64,000 nt of DNA from Corynebacterium zhongnanshanii (lineage in GTDB: Bacteria > Actinomycetota > Actinomycetes > Mycobacteriales > Mycobacteriaceae): the NCBI RefSeq assembly GCF_014490575.1, contig NZ_CP061033.1, positions 186,001 through 250,000 of the forward strand, in the 5' to 3' direction. The notes below the pieces were generated by a model. That model searched no databases and had not been told where the DNA came from. It saw only the letters and a list, made by a program, of their open reading frames with translations. Below are positions 9,557-17,830 of this stretch, one piece after another (within the stretch, counting starts at the first letter, position 1; each line of letters starts with the position of its first letter). The position numbers and the translations under genes were made by a program.

Positions 9557-9580
9557 GCGTGGCCGCGTGTTCGGCCACGC
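9557..9580 (-). terminator. Terminator after the universal stress protein gene
   Basis: GCGTGGCCG pairs perfectly with CGGCCACGC around a six-base loop, 25 bases past the end of the leftward universal stress protein gene. No T run follows, which is common for terminators in GC-rich actinobacteria. Confidence 0.5.
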
Positions 9581-9604
9581 GCGTGGGCGGCGGTTAGCCG
9601 CTCG

Positions 9605-10120
9605 CTATTCGTCCTCGTCCGCAGGTGGGACGATCAATACCGGGCGGCCCGAGTTCTTCACAATCGCATCCGCCACCGAAGACTGAAGCAAGGACTTCCA
9701 GCCAGTCAACGCGCGCGTACCCATCACAATCAGGTCCACATTTAGCTCATCGGCCGAATCCACAATCGCGGACCAAATAGCGCTGCCGGACTCCACCAAG
9801 AACGGCTCCACTGCGAAACCGGCCTGGCGAGCCAACGTCACGCCCTCATCGCAGATGCTGGTGGCCTCCTTAAACGCTGGATCCTCCTCCACAGCTTCGG
9901 TGGTGGACAGATCCGCCTGCATCAGGCCACCCACGCCCGCCGCGCGTGCGGCCTGGCGATGAATCGGCTCCCACACCGTCAAGATGTAGGCATTCTTCGC
10001 AGACAGGAAGCGGCCCGCGTTGCCGATGGCGCGACGGGACTGATCGCTGCCATCAAAGGCGATCAGGACAGTGTCTGCATCCGGATTAAAATGTGTTGGT
10101 GTTTCCTGCTTGTTGCTCAT
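9605..10120 (-). CDS. Universal stress protein (UspA family)
   Basis: The 171-residue protein has one Usp domain. It starts with a beta strand DTVLIAFDGSDQSRRA (about residues 18-33) and ends with the ATP-binding signature GTRALTGWKSLLQSSVADAI followed by VLIVPP. The G-2x-G-9x-G(S/T) pattern is approximate, so nucleotide binding is likely but not certain. Such proteins support survival under starvation and oxidative or acid stress. The gene diverges from lpqI with only 18 bases between the two start codons, so at least one transcript is likely leaderless. Two hairpins downstream suggest it is monocistronic. Confidence 0.9.
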   Translation of the reverse strand: MSNKQETPTHFNPDADTVLIAFDGSDQSRRAIGNAGRFLSAKNAYILTVWEPIHRQAARAAGVGGLMQADLSTTEAVEEDPAFKEATSICDEGVTLARQAGFAVEPFLVESGSAIWSAIVDSADELNVDLIVMGTRALTGWKSLLQSSVADAIVKNSGRPVLIVPPADEDE

Positions 10121-10138
10121 GTCTATTACGTTAGTAGT

Positions 10139-11356
10139 ATGCGCCCACGTTTTGCTGTTGTTTTATCGACTGTGTTAGCTAGTTCCGCACTTGTGCTGTC
10201 GAGCTGCTCCTCCTCCGATGATGATGCCGCCACATCCCGAGACGGAAACGCCAACGCATCGAACACCGCCGCTGCGACCCCTTTTCCTCCCGCGGACCCC
10301 GGCACCATCGAGGATGTCGCCAATCGCGCCGCCGGAAAAATGATCGCCACCCCCATCACGGACTGGGACTCCGCAGTCGCTGCGGTGGACGCCGGTGTGC
10401 GCCACCTGTTCGTTGGCACCGGCTCGGACTTCTCCATCCTCAACGGCCAGGGCTCCCCAGAGAAGTCCATCGCCGCGCTGCAGGAACGCGCCGGCGAATC
10501 GCTGACCGTCTCCGTGGATGAGGAAGGCGGAATCGTCCAACGCCTGGCCGACATCGTCGGCGAACTTCCCAGCGCACAAGAGATGGCAGAAAAGCACTCC
10601 GCCGACGAGGTGCGCAACATGATGCGCACCCACGGCGAAAAGATCAAAAAGCTCGGCATCACCGTGGACTTCGCCCCCGTGGTAGACCTCGCCAGCGGAG
10701 CTTCCGCAGAAGAAAACGCCATCGGCTCCCGATCCTTCAGCGCAGACCCCGCCGTGGTGGTAGAGTACGCCCGCGCCTACGCCGAAGGCCTCCAGCAAGC
10801 CGGCATCACCCCGGTCATCAAGCACTTCCCAGGCCACGGCCACGCCACCGGCGACTCCCACAAGGGCAGCGTCACCGTTCCACCCCTGCCGCAGCTCGAA
10901 CAGCAGGACCTCGTCCCCTTCGCCCAACTCGTGAGCATCCCGGGTGTGCAGGTGATGGTCGGCCACATGCTCGTCCCGGAGCTCGGCACCCCAGAAGAAC
11001 AGCAGCTCCCGGCCTCCATCAACCCGGCGGTCTACCACCTGCTGCGCACCGGCGGCTACTCCGCGGCAGCCGGAAGTCCCGCGCCCCGCTTCGGCGGCCT
11101 CATCATCACGGACGACTTGTCCGGTATGGCGGCCGTGGCAGACAGCTACTCCCCCGAAGAATCCACAGTAGCTGCACTGGTTGCTGGAGCCGATCAGGCG
11201 CTGGCCGCGTCGGGGGAAGTCAACGTTGCGCAGGTGGTGGACGCGGTGCGCGCGGCGATTATCGACGGTCGGATTAGCCGCGAGCACGCCCAAGCAGCCA
11301 TCGATCGCTCCGCCGAGCAGGCCGCCAATAACTCCGGCGACAACCCCGCGCGCTAG
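10139..11356 (+). CDS. lpqI: GH3 beta-N-acetylglucosaminidase lipoprotein LpqI
   Basis: The 405-residue protein starts MRPRF, followed by a hydrophobic signal and a lipobox with Cys23 (LSSC), so it should be a membrane-anchored exported lipoprotein. The rest is a glycoside hydrolase family 3 domain. It carries VDEEGGIVQRL, the KHFPGHG motif with the NagZ-type catalytic His region GDSH, and IITDDLSGM with the nucleophile Asp. LpqI and NagZ cleave N-acetylglucosamine from peptidoglycan fragments, which implies wall recycling. A longer frame extends upstream, but only this ATG gives a signal peptide and fits the divergent stress gene. It corresponds to Rv0237. Confidence 0.9.
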   Translation: MRPRFAVVLSTVLASSALVLSSCSSSDDDAATSRDGNANASNTAAATPFPPADPGTIEDVANRAAGKMIATPITDWDSAVAAVDAGVRHLFVGTGSDFSILNGQGSPEKSIAALQERAGESLTVSVDEEGGIVQRLADIVGELPSAQEMAEKHSADEVRNMMRTHGEKIKKLGITVDFAPVVDLASGASAEENAIGSRSFSADPAVVVEYARAYAEGLQQAGITPVIKHFPGHGHATGDSHKGSVTVPPLPQLEQQDLVPFAQLVSIPGVQVMVGHMLVPELGTPEEQQLPASINPAVYHLLRTGGYSAAAGSPAPRFGGLIITDDLSGMAAVADSYSPEESTVAALVAGADQALAASGEVNVAQVVDAVRAAIIDGRISREHAQAAIDRSAEQAANNSGDNPAR

Positions 11357-11422
11357 GCCCACACGCGCCAGTTCGCGGCGAAGGTTCCACCGAAACATGC
11401 TGCGGACGGTACACTTTTCTGT

Positions 11423-13282
11423 GTGAAAAACCAACACCCCGTGAAACCTCGTCATAGGCGCCGTCAGAAGCAACGCCGCATTCCGCTGTGGATTTGGGGC
11501 CTGCTGCTGCTCACCGGCCTGGGCGGGGTGGTCTACGGAGTGGACTACGCCATGAGCGAGGGGCAACTGCCCCGCGGCGTGACCGTCGGCGGTGTGGAGA
11601 TCGGCGGAATGAGCCCTAACCAGGCGGAACAGCGCCTGCGCAACGAGCTCGGCGAGAGCGTGCGCAAGCCCGTCACCATCGAAGCCGGCACGCTCACCAG
11701 CGTGATCGAACCCACCCAATCCGGGCTGCAGGTCAACTGGCCCGGCACGGTGGATCAGGCCGGACAGCAGCCGCTGAACCCGATTACGCGCCTGACGAGC
11801 TTCTGGAAGAAGCGGGAGGTGGGCATTGTTTCTTCTTTCAACGACGCCAACCTGGACCGAAGCATCTTACGCGTGGAACGTGAACTCGACCGCCCCGCTG
11901 AAAATGCTGCGCTGGCGGTGGACGATCGAGGCAAGGCGGACATTAAGAACGACATCCCAGGTCAACACGTGGACCGGGCGGTGTTGCGTGAAGGCATCGA
12001 GCGCCAGTGGCTCAACAAGACGCGCACCGTGAAGGTGGACGCGGACGTTATTAATGCGGCCATCCGTGTAGACGCGGCCAAGGCTCTGGCGAAGGATATC
12101 GTGGAGCCGGCGACCTCCGGGCCGCTGACGTTCAAGGGACGGGACAACGTCACCGCTGAGATTCGCCCCGAGGACATGGGCAAGATCCTCACGTTCCCCG
12201 AGGAGGGCGATACCTTGAGGGTGGACTGGAACATGGACGCGGCGAAGGACATCCTTCAGCCGCAGCTGGCCTCCACCGAGGTGGAGTTCCGCAACGCGAA
12301 CTTCCGGATTTCCGGCAATGATGTGACGGTGATTCCGCACTCCGATGGAGTGTCCATCAAGTGGGATCAGACTTTGGAGGATTTCCAGGGCAAGGCACTG
12401 AACAAGAAAGAGCGCGAGCACGAGGTCTTCTACGAGGACAAGAAGGCAACCTACACCACGGAGCAGGCGAAGAACGCGCGCTTCGACGACGTGATGGGCG
12501 AGTTCACCACCGGCGGCTTCAGTAGCGCTAGCGGAGTGAATATTCGACGCGTGGCGGAGATGGTCGACGGAGCCATCGTCCTGCCCGGCGAGACCTTCAG
12601 CCTGAACGGGCACACCGGCCCTCGCGGAGAGGCTCAGGGCTTCGTGAAGTCCGGCATCATCCTCAACGGCAAGGCCGACGAGGCCGTGGGCGGCGGCATC
12701 TCTCAGTTCGCCACCACCCTGTACAACGCCTCCTACTTTGCCGGCATGGACGACGTGGCCCACAAGCCGCACAGCTACTACATCTCCCGCTACCCCGAGG
12801 GACGTGAGGCGACCGTGTACGAAGGCGCGATTGACCTGAAGTTCAAGAACCCGTTCAACACGCCGGCACGCATTGTCGCTACGACCACCAGCAACTCCGT
12901 GACCGTGAAGCTGATGGGTGTGAAGCACGTGAACGTGGAGTCCATCACCGGCCCACGGACCAACCCCACCCAGCCGCAGGTCCGCCAGGGGAGTGGTGAC
13001 AAGTGCATCCCATCCTCCGGCGCCCCAGGGTTTACCGTGACGGATACGCGCGTGGTGAAGGATCTGTCCGGCAAGGAGCTGCGCAGGAATACCACCACCA
13101 CGAAGTACGACCCGAACCCGATCGTGCGCTGCGGCGGCGGGGGCAGGGGCGACGCTGGCGCTGGTGCCGGAGGGGGTGCCGCCGGTGGAGGTGCTGGTGG
13201 TGCTCGGGATGATGCTCCCGCGCCGGGCGGCGCTGGCGGCGGGGCGCTTGCGGTGCCAGATCTGAGGGATTTGGGGCTGTAG
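11423..13282 (+). CDS. VanW-family cell-wall protein
   Basis: The 619-residue protein has a basic N-terminus, one membrane helix (about residues 21-38) and an extracytoplasmic region. That region contains tandem peptidoglycan-binding-like modules, followed by a VanW domain at about residues 365-500 (SLNGHTGPRGEAQGFVKSG and GGGISQFATTLYNASYFAG). A G5-like segment precedes a Gly/Ala-rich tail. VanW proteins are of uncertain biochemical role but are wall-associated. I chose the GTG at 11423, which gives VKNQHPVKPRHRRRQ before the helix. The tail from about residue 570 is almost all Gly, Ala, Asp and Pro, probably disordered. Confidence 0.85.
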   Translation: MKNQHPVKPRHRRRQKQRRIPLWIWGLLLLTGLGGVVYGVDYAMSEGQLPRGVTVGGVEIGGMSPNQAEQRLRNELGESVRKPVTIEAGTLTSVIEPTQSGLQVNWPGTVDQAGQQPLNPITRLTSFWKKREVGIVSSFNDANLDRSILRVERELDRPAENAALAVDDRGKADIKNDIPGQHVDRAVLREGIERQWLNKTRTVKVDADVINAAIRVDAAKALAKDIVEPATSGPLTFKGRDNVTAEIRPEDMGKILTFPEEGDTLRVDWNMDAAKDILQPQLASTEVEFRNANFRISGNDVTVIPHSDGVSIKWDQTLEDFQGKALNKKEREHEVFYEDKKATYTTEQAKNARFDDVMGEFTTGGFSSASGVNIRRVAEMVDGAIVLPGETFSLNGHTGPRGEAQGFVKSGIILNGKADEAVGGGISQFATTLYNASYFAGMDDVAHKPHSYYISRYPEGREATVYEGAIDLKFKNPFNTPARIVATTTSNSVTVKLMGVKHVNVESITGPRTNPTQPQVRQGSGDKCIPSSGAPGFTVTDTRVVKDLSGKELRRNTTTTKYDPNPIVRCGGGGRGDAGAGAGGGAAGGGAGGARDDAPAPGGAGGGALAVPDLRDLGL

Positions 13283-13311
13283 GGCTCGTCCCGGGGTTGT
13301 GAAGATAAGCG

Positions 13312-13349
13312 ACAGGCCGGACGCTCCTGGGGAGGAGCGCCCGGCCTGT
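13312..13349. terminator. Bidirectional terminator
   Basis: ACAGGCCGG and CGCTCCT pair with AGGAGCG and CCGGCCTGT around a GGGG loop, with one A/C mismatch in a 17-bp stem. It sits between the VanW gene and the convergent small secreted-protein gene and would serve both. Confidence 0.75.
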
Positions 13350-13393
13350 GGGCTTAGTGGGCTGTGAGCTGGTGGCTCACGCGCGCTGCACGC

Positions 13394-13834
13394 TTAGCGA
13401 GGAACAAAAACGTTCAGCACGGAAGCGACGGCAGCGATGAAAGCGCTGGCAGCGCCGAAGCGGAAGAGCTCAGCCCAACGAGGGGTGTGCTCAGGCTCGG
13501 AGGAACCGAAGAACTCGTAGCCGGTGATCTCCTGGTCAGCCTCCAGCTGGTGGCCAATCTTGGTGAAGAGGCCTCCGAAGTAGGTTGGGTCGCCTGGGCG
13601 GGCGCCACCCTTGGTCTTCTTCTCGGTCTGCTTCTCAGCAGTCTTAGGGGCCTGTGGAGCCTGGTCGTTCTGGTCTGCAGCTGGCTGCTGTGCCTCACCA
13701 AGCTGGGATGCAGCTGGCTGGTTGGCGGCTGGCTGGTTGGCGGCTGCCTCGTCGGCAGCAGCGAAGGAGGTACCAGCGCATGCCATGGTGGCAGCGGTGG
13801 CTACAGCAACGGTTGCAGTGCGAAGCTTCTTCAT
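13394..13834 (-). CDS. Small secreted protein with C-terminal membrane helix
   Basis: The 146-residue product has a clear signal peptide (MKKLRTATVAVATAATMACAG, cut after about SFA), a Gln/Pro/Ala-rich linker with the repeat NQPA, a polar domain around FGGLFTKIGHQLE, and a C-terminal hydrophobic helix (about residues 122-143) ending NVFVPR. I recognise no family. The order signal, linker, aromatic segment, then WAELFRFGAASAF resembles the neighbouring protein at 13899-14705, which has WAQLVFGSAIAS at the matching place. The two may be paralogues placed at the cell surface. Both are transcribed leftward and are 64 bases apart. Confidence 0.7.
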   Translation of the reverse strand: MKKLRTATVAVATAATMACAGTSFAAADEAAANQPAANQPAASQLGEAQQPAADQNDQAPQAPKTAEKQTEKKTKGGARPGDPTYFGGLFTKIGHQLEADQEITGYEFFGSSEPEHTPRWAELFRFGAASAFIAAVASVLNVFVPR

Positions 13835-13898
13835 AGTGGGGAGCCTTTCAGGGGGAAAGATGCTGGGGAGCGGAGGGGGGTAGGGAGAACCGTGGGGC

Positions 13899-14705
13899 TT
13901 AGCGCCAGACGACGTCTGGAACCTTCACGATCACGTCACGCCACACGATGTCGAAACCGGAAGCGGCTGGGCCCTGAGCCTGTGGCAAGGTTGGGATAGC
14001 CAGACCCTCCAGCTTGATCTCCTTGAAGTTCACCTGTGGCAGCTGAACGGAAGGAAGGGTGATGGTCTCAGGGAACTTGATCTCCGGCAGGTTCACCTCA
14101 GGCAGGTTGATCTGCTGAGCCTGAACCTGGCTTGCCAGAGTTGCAGCAGACAGAACAACCAGGCTAGCGATAGCGGAGCCGAAGACCAGCTGTGCCCACA
14201 CTGGAATGTCCTCGCGGTCCTCAGCGTCCTTGCCGGTCAGGTCGAAGCCGAAGCGGTGGTCGCCGGAGCCCCAGTTACCGGTGGAGAATCCGAACAGAGA
14301 CTGGCCCTTCACTGGCTTATCCAGCTCCAGGGAACCCAGTGGGTCGAAGGAGTCCTTCTTCGGTGCTGGCGTCTTGTCGCCAGGCTTCTGCTCGGAGTCA
14401 GCCTTCTCGTTGTCCTTGTCACCCTTTTCGGGGGTGTTGTTGTCGGAGGTCTTGCCCTCAGACTCCTTGTTGTCAGCCTCCTTCGAGTCTGCCTTCTCCT
14501 CGGAATCCTTGTCCTCGGAGGCGTTGTTTTCGGCGTTCTCGTCGGCCTTCTCAGAAGCGTTGTCCTCAGCAGCTGGTGCGGTCTGCTCGGTGGTGGATGG
14601 GGTGCTCTCGGTGTCCTGGGTGTCGGCTACGGCGACGGCGGAACCGGCAAAAGCAATGGAAGACGCAGTGGTTACAGCGAGTGCAATCGTGCGGAACGTG
14701 CGCAT
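13899..14705 (-). CDS. Secreted acidic protein with Leu-Pro-Glu repeats
   Basis: The 268-residue protein has a signal peptide (MRTFRTIALAVTTASSIAFAG), a highly acidic Glu/Asp/Lys/Asn-rich linker to about residue 120, a region resembling its neighbour (FDLTGKDAEDRED), and a membrane helix at about 165-190. After that comes an extracytoplasmic or cytoplasmic tail with a five-to-six-residue repeat (INLPEVNLPEIKFPE continuing to LAIPTLP), ending DVVWR. The repeat could form an extended strand structure. No known family was recognised. A 546-base AT-rich gap carrying several palindromes lies upstream. Confidence 0.7.
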   Translation of the reverse strand: MRTFRTIALAVTTASSIAFAGSAVAVADTQDTESTPSTTEQTAPAAEDNASEKADENAENNASEDKDSEEKADSKEADNKESEGKTSDNNTPEKGDKDNEKADSEQKPGDKTPAPKKDSFDPLGSLELDKPVKGQSLFGFSTGNWGSGDHRFGFDLTGKDAEDREDIPVWAQLVFGSAIASLVVLSAATLASQVQAQQINLPEVNLPEIKFPETITLPSVQLPQVNFKEIKLEGLAIPTLPQAQGPAASGFDIVWRDVIVKVPDVVWR

Positions 14706-14945
14706 TGTGAATACCTTTCAGTATTTCAGGTCGAAAAGACATGTCAGAAGATTGGAGAGGCGAGGGAACCACCCACCCGAAGCTATCTTTAGCCTAACGA
14801 ATGGTAAGTATGCCCTAACGCCAAGTGAGTGTACACTAAGTTGTGAAAGTATTTCTACTTAGGTTTCTCGGTTAACGGAGGCGGTACAGATCAATTTGTT
14901 TCCCTACGCTATCAAGTAACAGATGTGGAAACGATTTGTCCCACA

Positions 14946-14961
14946 ACACTATTAATAGTGT
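14946..14961. promoter_or_regulatory. 16-bp perfect palindrome, candidate operator
   Basis: ACACTATTAATAGTGT is a perfect palindrome in the divergent gap. It lies about 240 bases from the secreted-protein start and 290 bases from wecB. The binding protein is unknown. Confidence 0.45.
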
Positions 14962-15081
14962 CCGTGTATGACCGGTGGGTTTTGCGGAGATTAATTCTAA
15001 GTTAACGGGCAAGCAGGGGGTTGTAATCTGCAACGGGTTTCATGTAAACATACATCTAAGCTACTGATTGAACGGAGAATG

Positions 15082-15110
15082 TTGACTTAGGAAACGATAA
15101 TTAATACCGT
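15082..15110 (+). promoter_or_regulatory. Probable wecB promoter
   Basis: TTGACT at 15082-15087 is separated by 17 bases from TACCGT at 15105-15110, a reasonable sigma-A type promoter. Transcription would start near 15117 and give a leader of roughly 135 bases. The palindrome at 15131-15144 would lie inside that leader. Confidence 0.45.
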
Positions 15111-15130
15111 GCGAAAACGCAGCTCGTGCA

Positions 15131-15144
15131 ACTTAGTACTAAGT
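15131..15144. promoter_or_regulatory. 14-bp perfect palindrome downstream of the wecB promoter
   Basis: ACTTAGTACTAAGT is perfectly symmetric and sits just after the predicted wecB start of transcription, a usual place for a repressor site. The regulator is not known. Confidence 0.4.
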
Positions 15145-15252
15145 AAAGCGATGTGCGAACGGCATAATTATCCTCCTAAGCAAAAATATCCTACGAAACG
15201 CAATCGTTGTGTCGCTGAACTGAAGAAAATCCACGAGGCTTGAGGAGAAATA

Positions 15253-16422
15253 ATGTCACGGCCGAAGGTGATGACGGTGTACGGAACTCGTCCTGAGGCA
15301 ATCAAAGTCGCTCCGCTCATTAAGGAGCTGGAGCGGGACGAGAGGTTCGAGTCCATTGCTGTTTCCACTGGTCAGCACAAGGAAATGCTCGAACAGGTCA
15401 ACACCATGTTTGGCATTACGCCCACGGTGGACCTGCAACTCATGAAGCAGGGGCAGGGCCTCAATGAACTGGTGTCCCGCGCTATTGCCGGGCTTGATTC
15501 GGTCATTGATGAATACAATCCAGACGTTATCGTTTCTCAAGGCGATACTTCCACTGCCGCCGCTGCCGCTATCGCTGGTTTCCACCGCGACGTGAAAATT
15601 GTTCACCTGGAAGCGGGCCTGCGCACCGGCGATATTCTGTCCCCATTCCCTGAAGAAGCCAACCGTAAAATTATCGGTCAGGTAGCATCCCTGCACCTCG
15701 CCCCAACTGCCGGCGCGAAAGAGAACCTGTGCATTGAAAACATCGATTCCCGTGGCATAGTGGTCACCGGAAATACGGTCATCGACGCACTTTTGGAAGC
15801 AGCAAGCTGGAACACTCGTTTTGAGGATCCGGCATTGGCGGAGGCGGCGTCGGGGAATCGGCGAATGGTCGTGGTGACCACGCACCGGCGTGAAAACCTG
15901 GACGCAATGAAGGAAATCGGCGGCGCGGTACAGGACCTGGCGATCATTTACCCCGACGTTCAATTCGTCCTGCCGCTGCACCTGAACCCGCTGGTGCGCT
16001 CCGCGGTGCTGCCGGAGGTGGAGTCCCTCGGCAACGTGCTCATCACCGATCCGCTGCCGTATGACCAGTTCACGAAGCTGCTGAACCGCGCCGACGTGAT
16101 CCTGACGGACTCCGGCGGGGTACAGGAGGAGGCGCCGTCCCTGGGCAAGCCCGTGCTGGTGATGCGCAACAACACCGAGCGCCCCGAAGCCGTGGACGCC
16201 GGCACGGTCAAGCTGGTGGGCACGGACCGCAAGCTGATCGTCGCCGAATCCCGCCTGCTGCTGGATGACGATGATGCCTACGACGCCATGGCCAATGCGG
16301 TGAATCCGTATGGTGATGGGTTCGGCGCCCCACGTGCTGTCGCGGCGATCGCGGAGCTTCTGGGCGTGGGCGAGCGGCTGGCGGACTTCAGCGTGAAGAA
16401 CGAGTCCCGGGTGCTGCTCTAA
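15253..16422 (+). CDS. wecB: UDP-N-acetylglucosamine 2-epimerase (non-hydrolysing)
   Basis: The 389-residue enzyme converts UDP-GlcNAc to UDP-ManNAc. Family motifs are clear: GTRPEAIKVAPLI at residues 11-23, QGDTSTA with Asp98, HLEAGLRTGD with Glu120, PFPEEANRKI at 131-140, and the C-terminal SGGVQEEAPSLGKPVL. Length is normal. GAGGAG sits seven bases before the ATG. It is the first gene of a rightward polysaccharide arm, 103 bases before wecC, which would oxidise its product. This pairing points to ManNAcA as a building block rather than to a simple ManNAc polymer. Confidence 0.93.
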   Translation: MSRPKVMTVYGTRPEAIKVAPLIKELERDERFESIAVSTGQHKEMLEQVNTMFGITPTVDLQLMKQGQGLNELVSRAIAGLDSVIDEYNPDVIVSQGDTSTAAAAAIAGFHRDVKIVHLEAGLRTGDILSPFPEEANRKIIGQVASLHLAPTAGAKENLCIENIDSRGIVVTGNTVIDALLEAASWNTRFEDPALAEAASGNRRMVVVTTHRRENLDAMKEIGGAVQDLAIIYPDVQFVLPLHLNPLVRSAVLPEVESLGNVLITDPLPYDQFTKLLNRADVILTDSGGVQEEAPSLGKPVLVMRNNTERPEAVDAGTVKLVGTDRKLIVAESRLLLDDDDAYDAMANAVNPYGDGFGAPRAVAAIAELLGVGERLADFSVKNESRVLL

Positions 16423-16525
16423 CACCCCCCGGGGCGCGGTCGGGTGCTCGTTTCACGCGATCGGAATACATAACAAGATAGAACAGTCTTAAAAATACCG
16501 TTTTACCTGCACAAAAGGAATAACA

Positions 16526-17773
16526 ATGCAACAATTTGAGTCAGTATGTGTGGTTGGGCTCGGATACATCGGCCTTCCCACTGCAGCGTTCATCGCCTCG
16601 AAAAACATCAAAGTGACGGGCGTGGACGTCAACCCCACCTTCGTGGAATCCATTAATCGGGGCGAGGTTCCTTTCGTGGAGCCGGGCTTTGATGAGCTGC
16701 TGGAGAAGGTCGTGTCCGAGGGCTATTTGGTGGCCCAGTCCGAGCAGATTGAGGCGGACGCCTACATTGTCTGCGTGCCTACGCCTTTTAAGGACAATCA
16801 CGAGGTTGATCCGAAGTACATCAATTCCGCGGCGGAAGCTATGGCGCCCCACCTGAAGCCGGGTGCGCTGGTGGTGCTGGAATCCACCTCCCCTCCAGGA
16901 ACCACCCGTGCCATGGCGGACACTCTGCTGAATTTGCGCCCCGATCTGTCCCTGGATGAGGGCGCGGACAATGCCATTTTCGTGGCGCACTGCCCGGAGC
17001 GCGTTCTACCTGGACAAATCATGGAGGAGATGGAGAATAACGACCGCGTTATTGGCGGCCTCACTCCTCGCGCAACGCAGATGGCCTGCGACCTCTACGG
17101 CACTTTCTGCACCGCTGAATTGCTGCAGACGGACGCAACCACCGCAGAAATGGCGAAGCTGACGGAAAACTCCTTCCGGGACATCAACATTGCGTTCGCC
17201 AATGAGTTGTCCCTGATTAGCGATCGCCTGGGAATTGATGTGTGGGAGCTGATCGAGTTGGCGAACCACCACCCTCGCGTGAACATTTTGCAACCAGGGC
17301 CGGGCGTCGGAGGACATTGCATTGCGGTGGACCCATGGTTCATTGTGTCGTCGGTGCCGGAGGAGGCAAAGCTCATTCGCTTGGCCCGTGAAGTCAATGA
17401 TGCCAAGCCGGAGTGGGTATTGGGCAAGGTCAATAAGGCGCTGGAATCCCTGGAAAAGCCAGTCGTTGCGGCGCTGGGAATTGCGTTTAAGAACGATATT
17501 GATGACCTTCGCGAGTCGCCGTCCTTGGATATTGTGCGCACGCTCGCCGAGGACAATCCGGGTTACGACCTGCGCGTGGTTGAGCCAAATATCGACGCCC
17601 TGCCTCACTCCTTGGCAGCATTCGACAATGTTCAACTGCAATCCGTGGAGGACGCAGTTGCAGCCGCGGATGTGGTGTTGTTGCTGGTGAACCACAAGGA
17701 GTTTATTGAGCTGGGCCGCTCCACCTTGGACGGCAAGACGGTGATCGACACGAAGGGAATCTGGCGTAAATAG
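16526..17773 (+). CDS. wecC: UDP-N-acetyl-D-mannosamine dehydrogenase
   Basis: The 415-residue NAD-dependent enzyme oxidises UDP-ManNAc twice to UDP-ManNAcA. The N-terminal Rossmann motif VVGLGYIGLPTA is at residues 9-20. The catalytic Cys265 lies in GPGVGGHCIAVDPWF, and the C-terminal UDP-binding domain begins after about residue 300 with LGIAFKNDIDDLRESPS. This combination is typical of the WecC branch of UDP-sugar dehydrogenases; UDP-glucose dehydrogenase is less likely because of the WecB partner. A ribosome site AAAGGA lies before the ATG. A glycosyltransferase arm follows after 57 bases. Confidence 0.92.
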   Translation: MQQFESVCVVGLGYIGLPTAAFIASKNIKVTGVDVNPTFVESINRGEVPFVEPGFDELLEKVVSEGYLVAQSEQIEADAYIVCVPTPFKDNHEVDPKYINSAAEAMAPHLKPGALVVLESTSPPGTTRAMADTLLNLRPDLSLDEGADNAIFVAHCPERVLPGQIMEEMENNDRVIGGLTPRATQMACDLYGTFCTAELLQTDATTAEMAKLTENSFRDINIAFANELSLISDRLGIDVWELIELANHHPRVNILQPGPGVGGHCIAVDPWFIVSSVPEEAKLIRLAREVNDAKPEWVLGKVNKALESLEKPVVAALGIAFKNDIDDLRESPSLDIVRTLAEDNPGYDLRVVEPNIDALPHSLAAFDNVQLQSVEDAVAAADVVLLLVNHKEFIELGRSTLDGKTVIDTKGIWRK

Positions 17774-17830
17774 CGCGCTTGTGCCCCTTGTTCGCGGTGC
17801 GCTGTGCCGCCTTGGTGAGGAGAAGAAGCC

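Larger units (their letters stand above)
14706..15252. other. AT-rich divergent regulatory gap before wecB
   Basis: This 547-base stretch is clearly richer in A and T than its surroundings and has no convincing gene. It separates the leftward secreted-protein gene from rightward wecB. It contains two perfect palindromes (14946-14961 and 15131-15144) and a probable wecB promoter (15082-15110). The low GC and operator-like repeats suggest regulated, possibly acquired, DNA at the edge of the polysaccharide locus. Confidence 0.6.
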
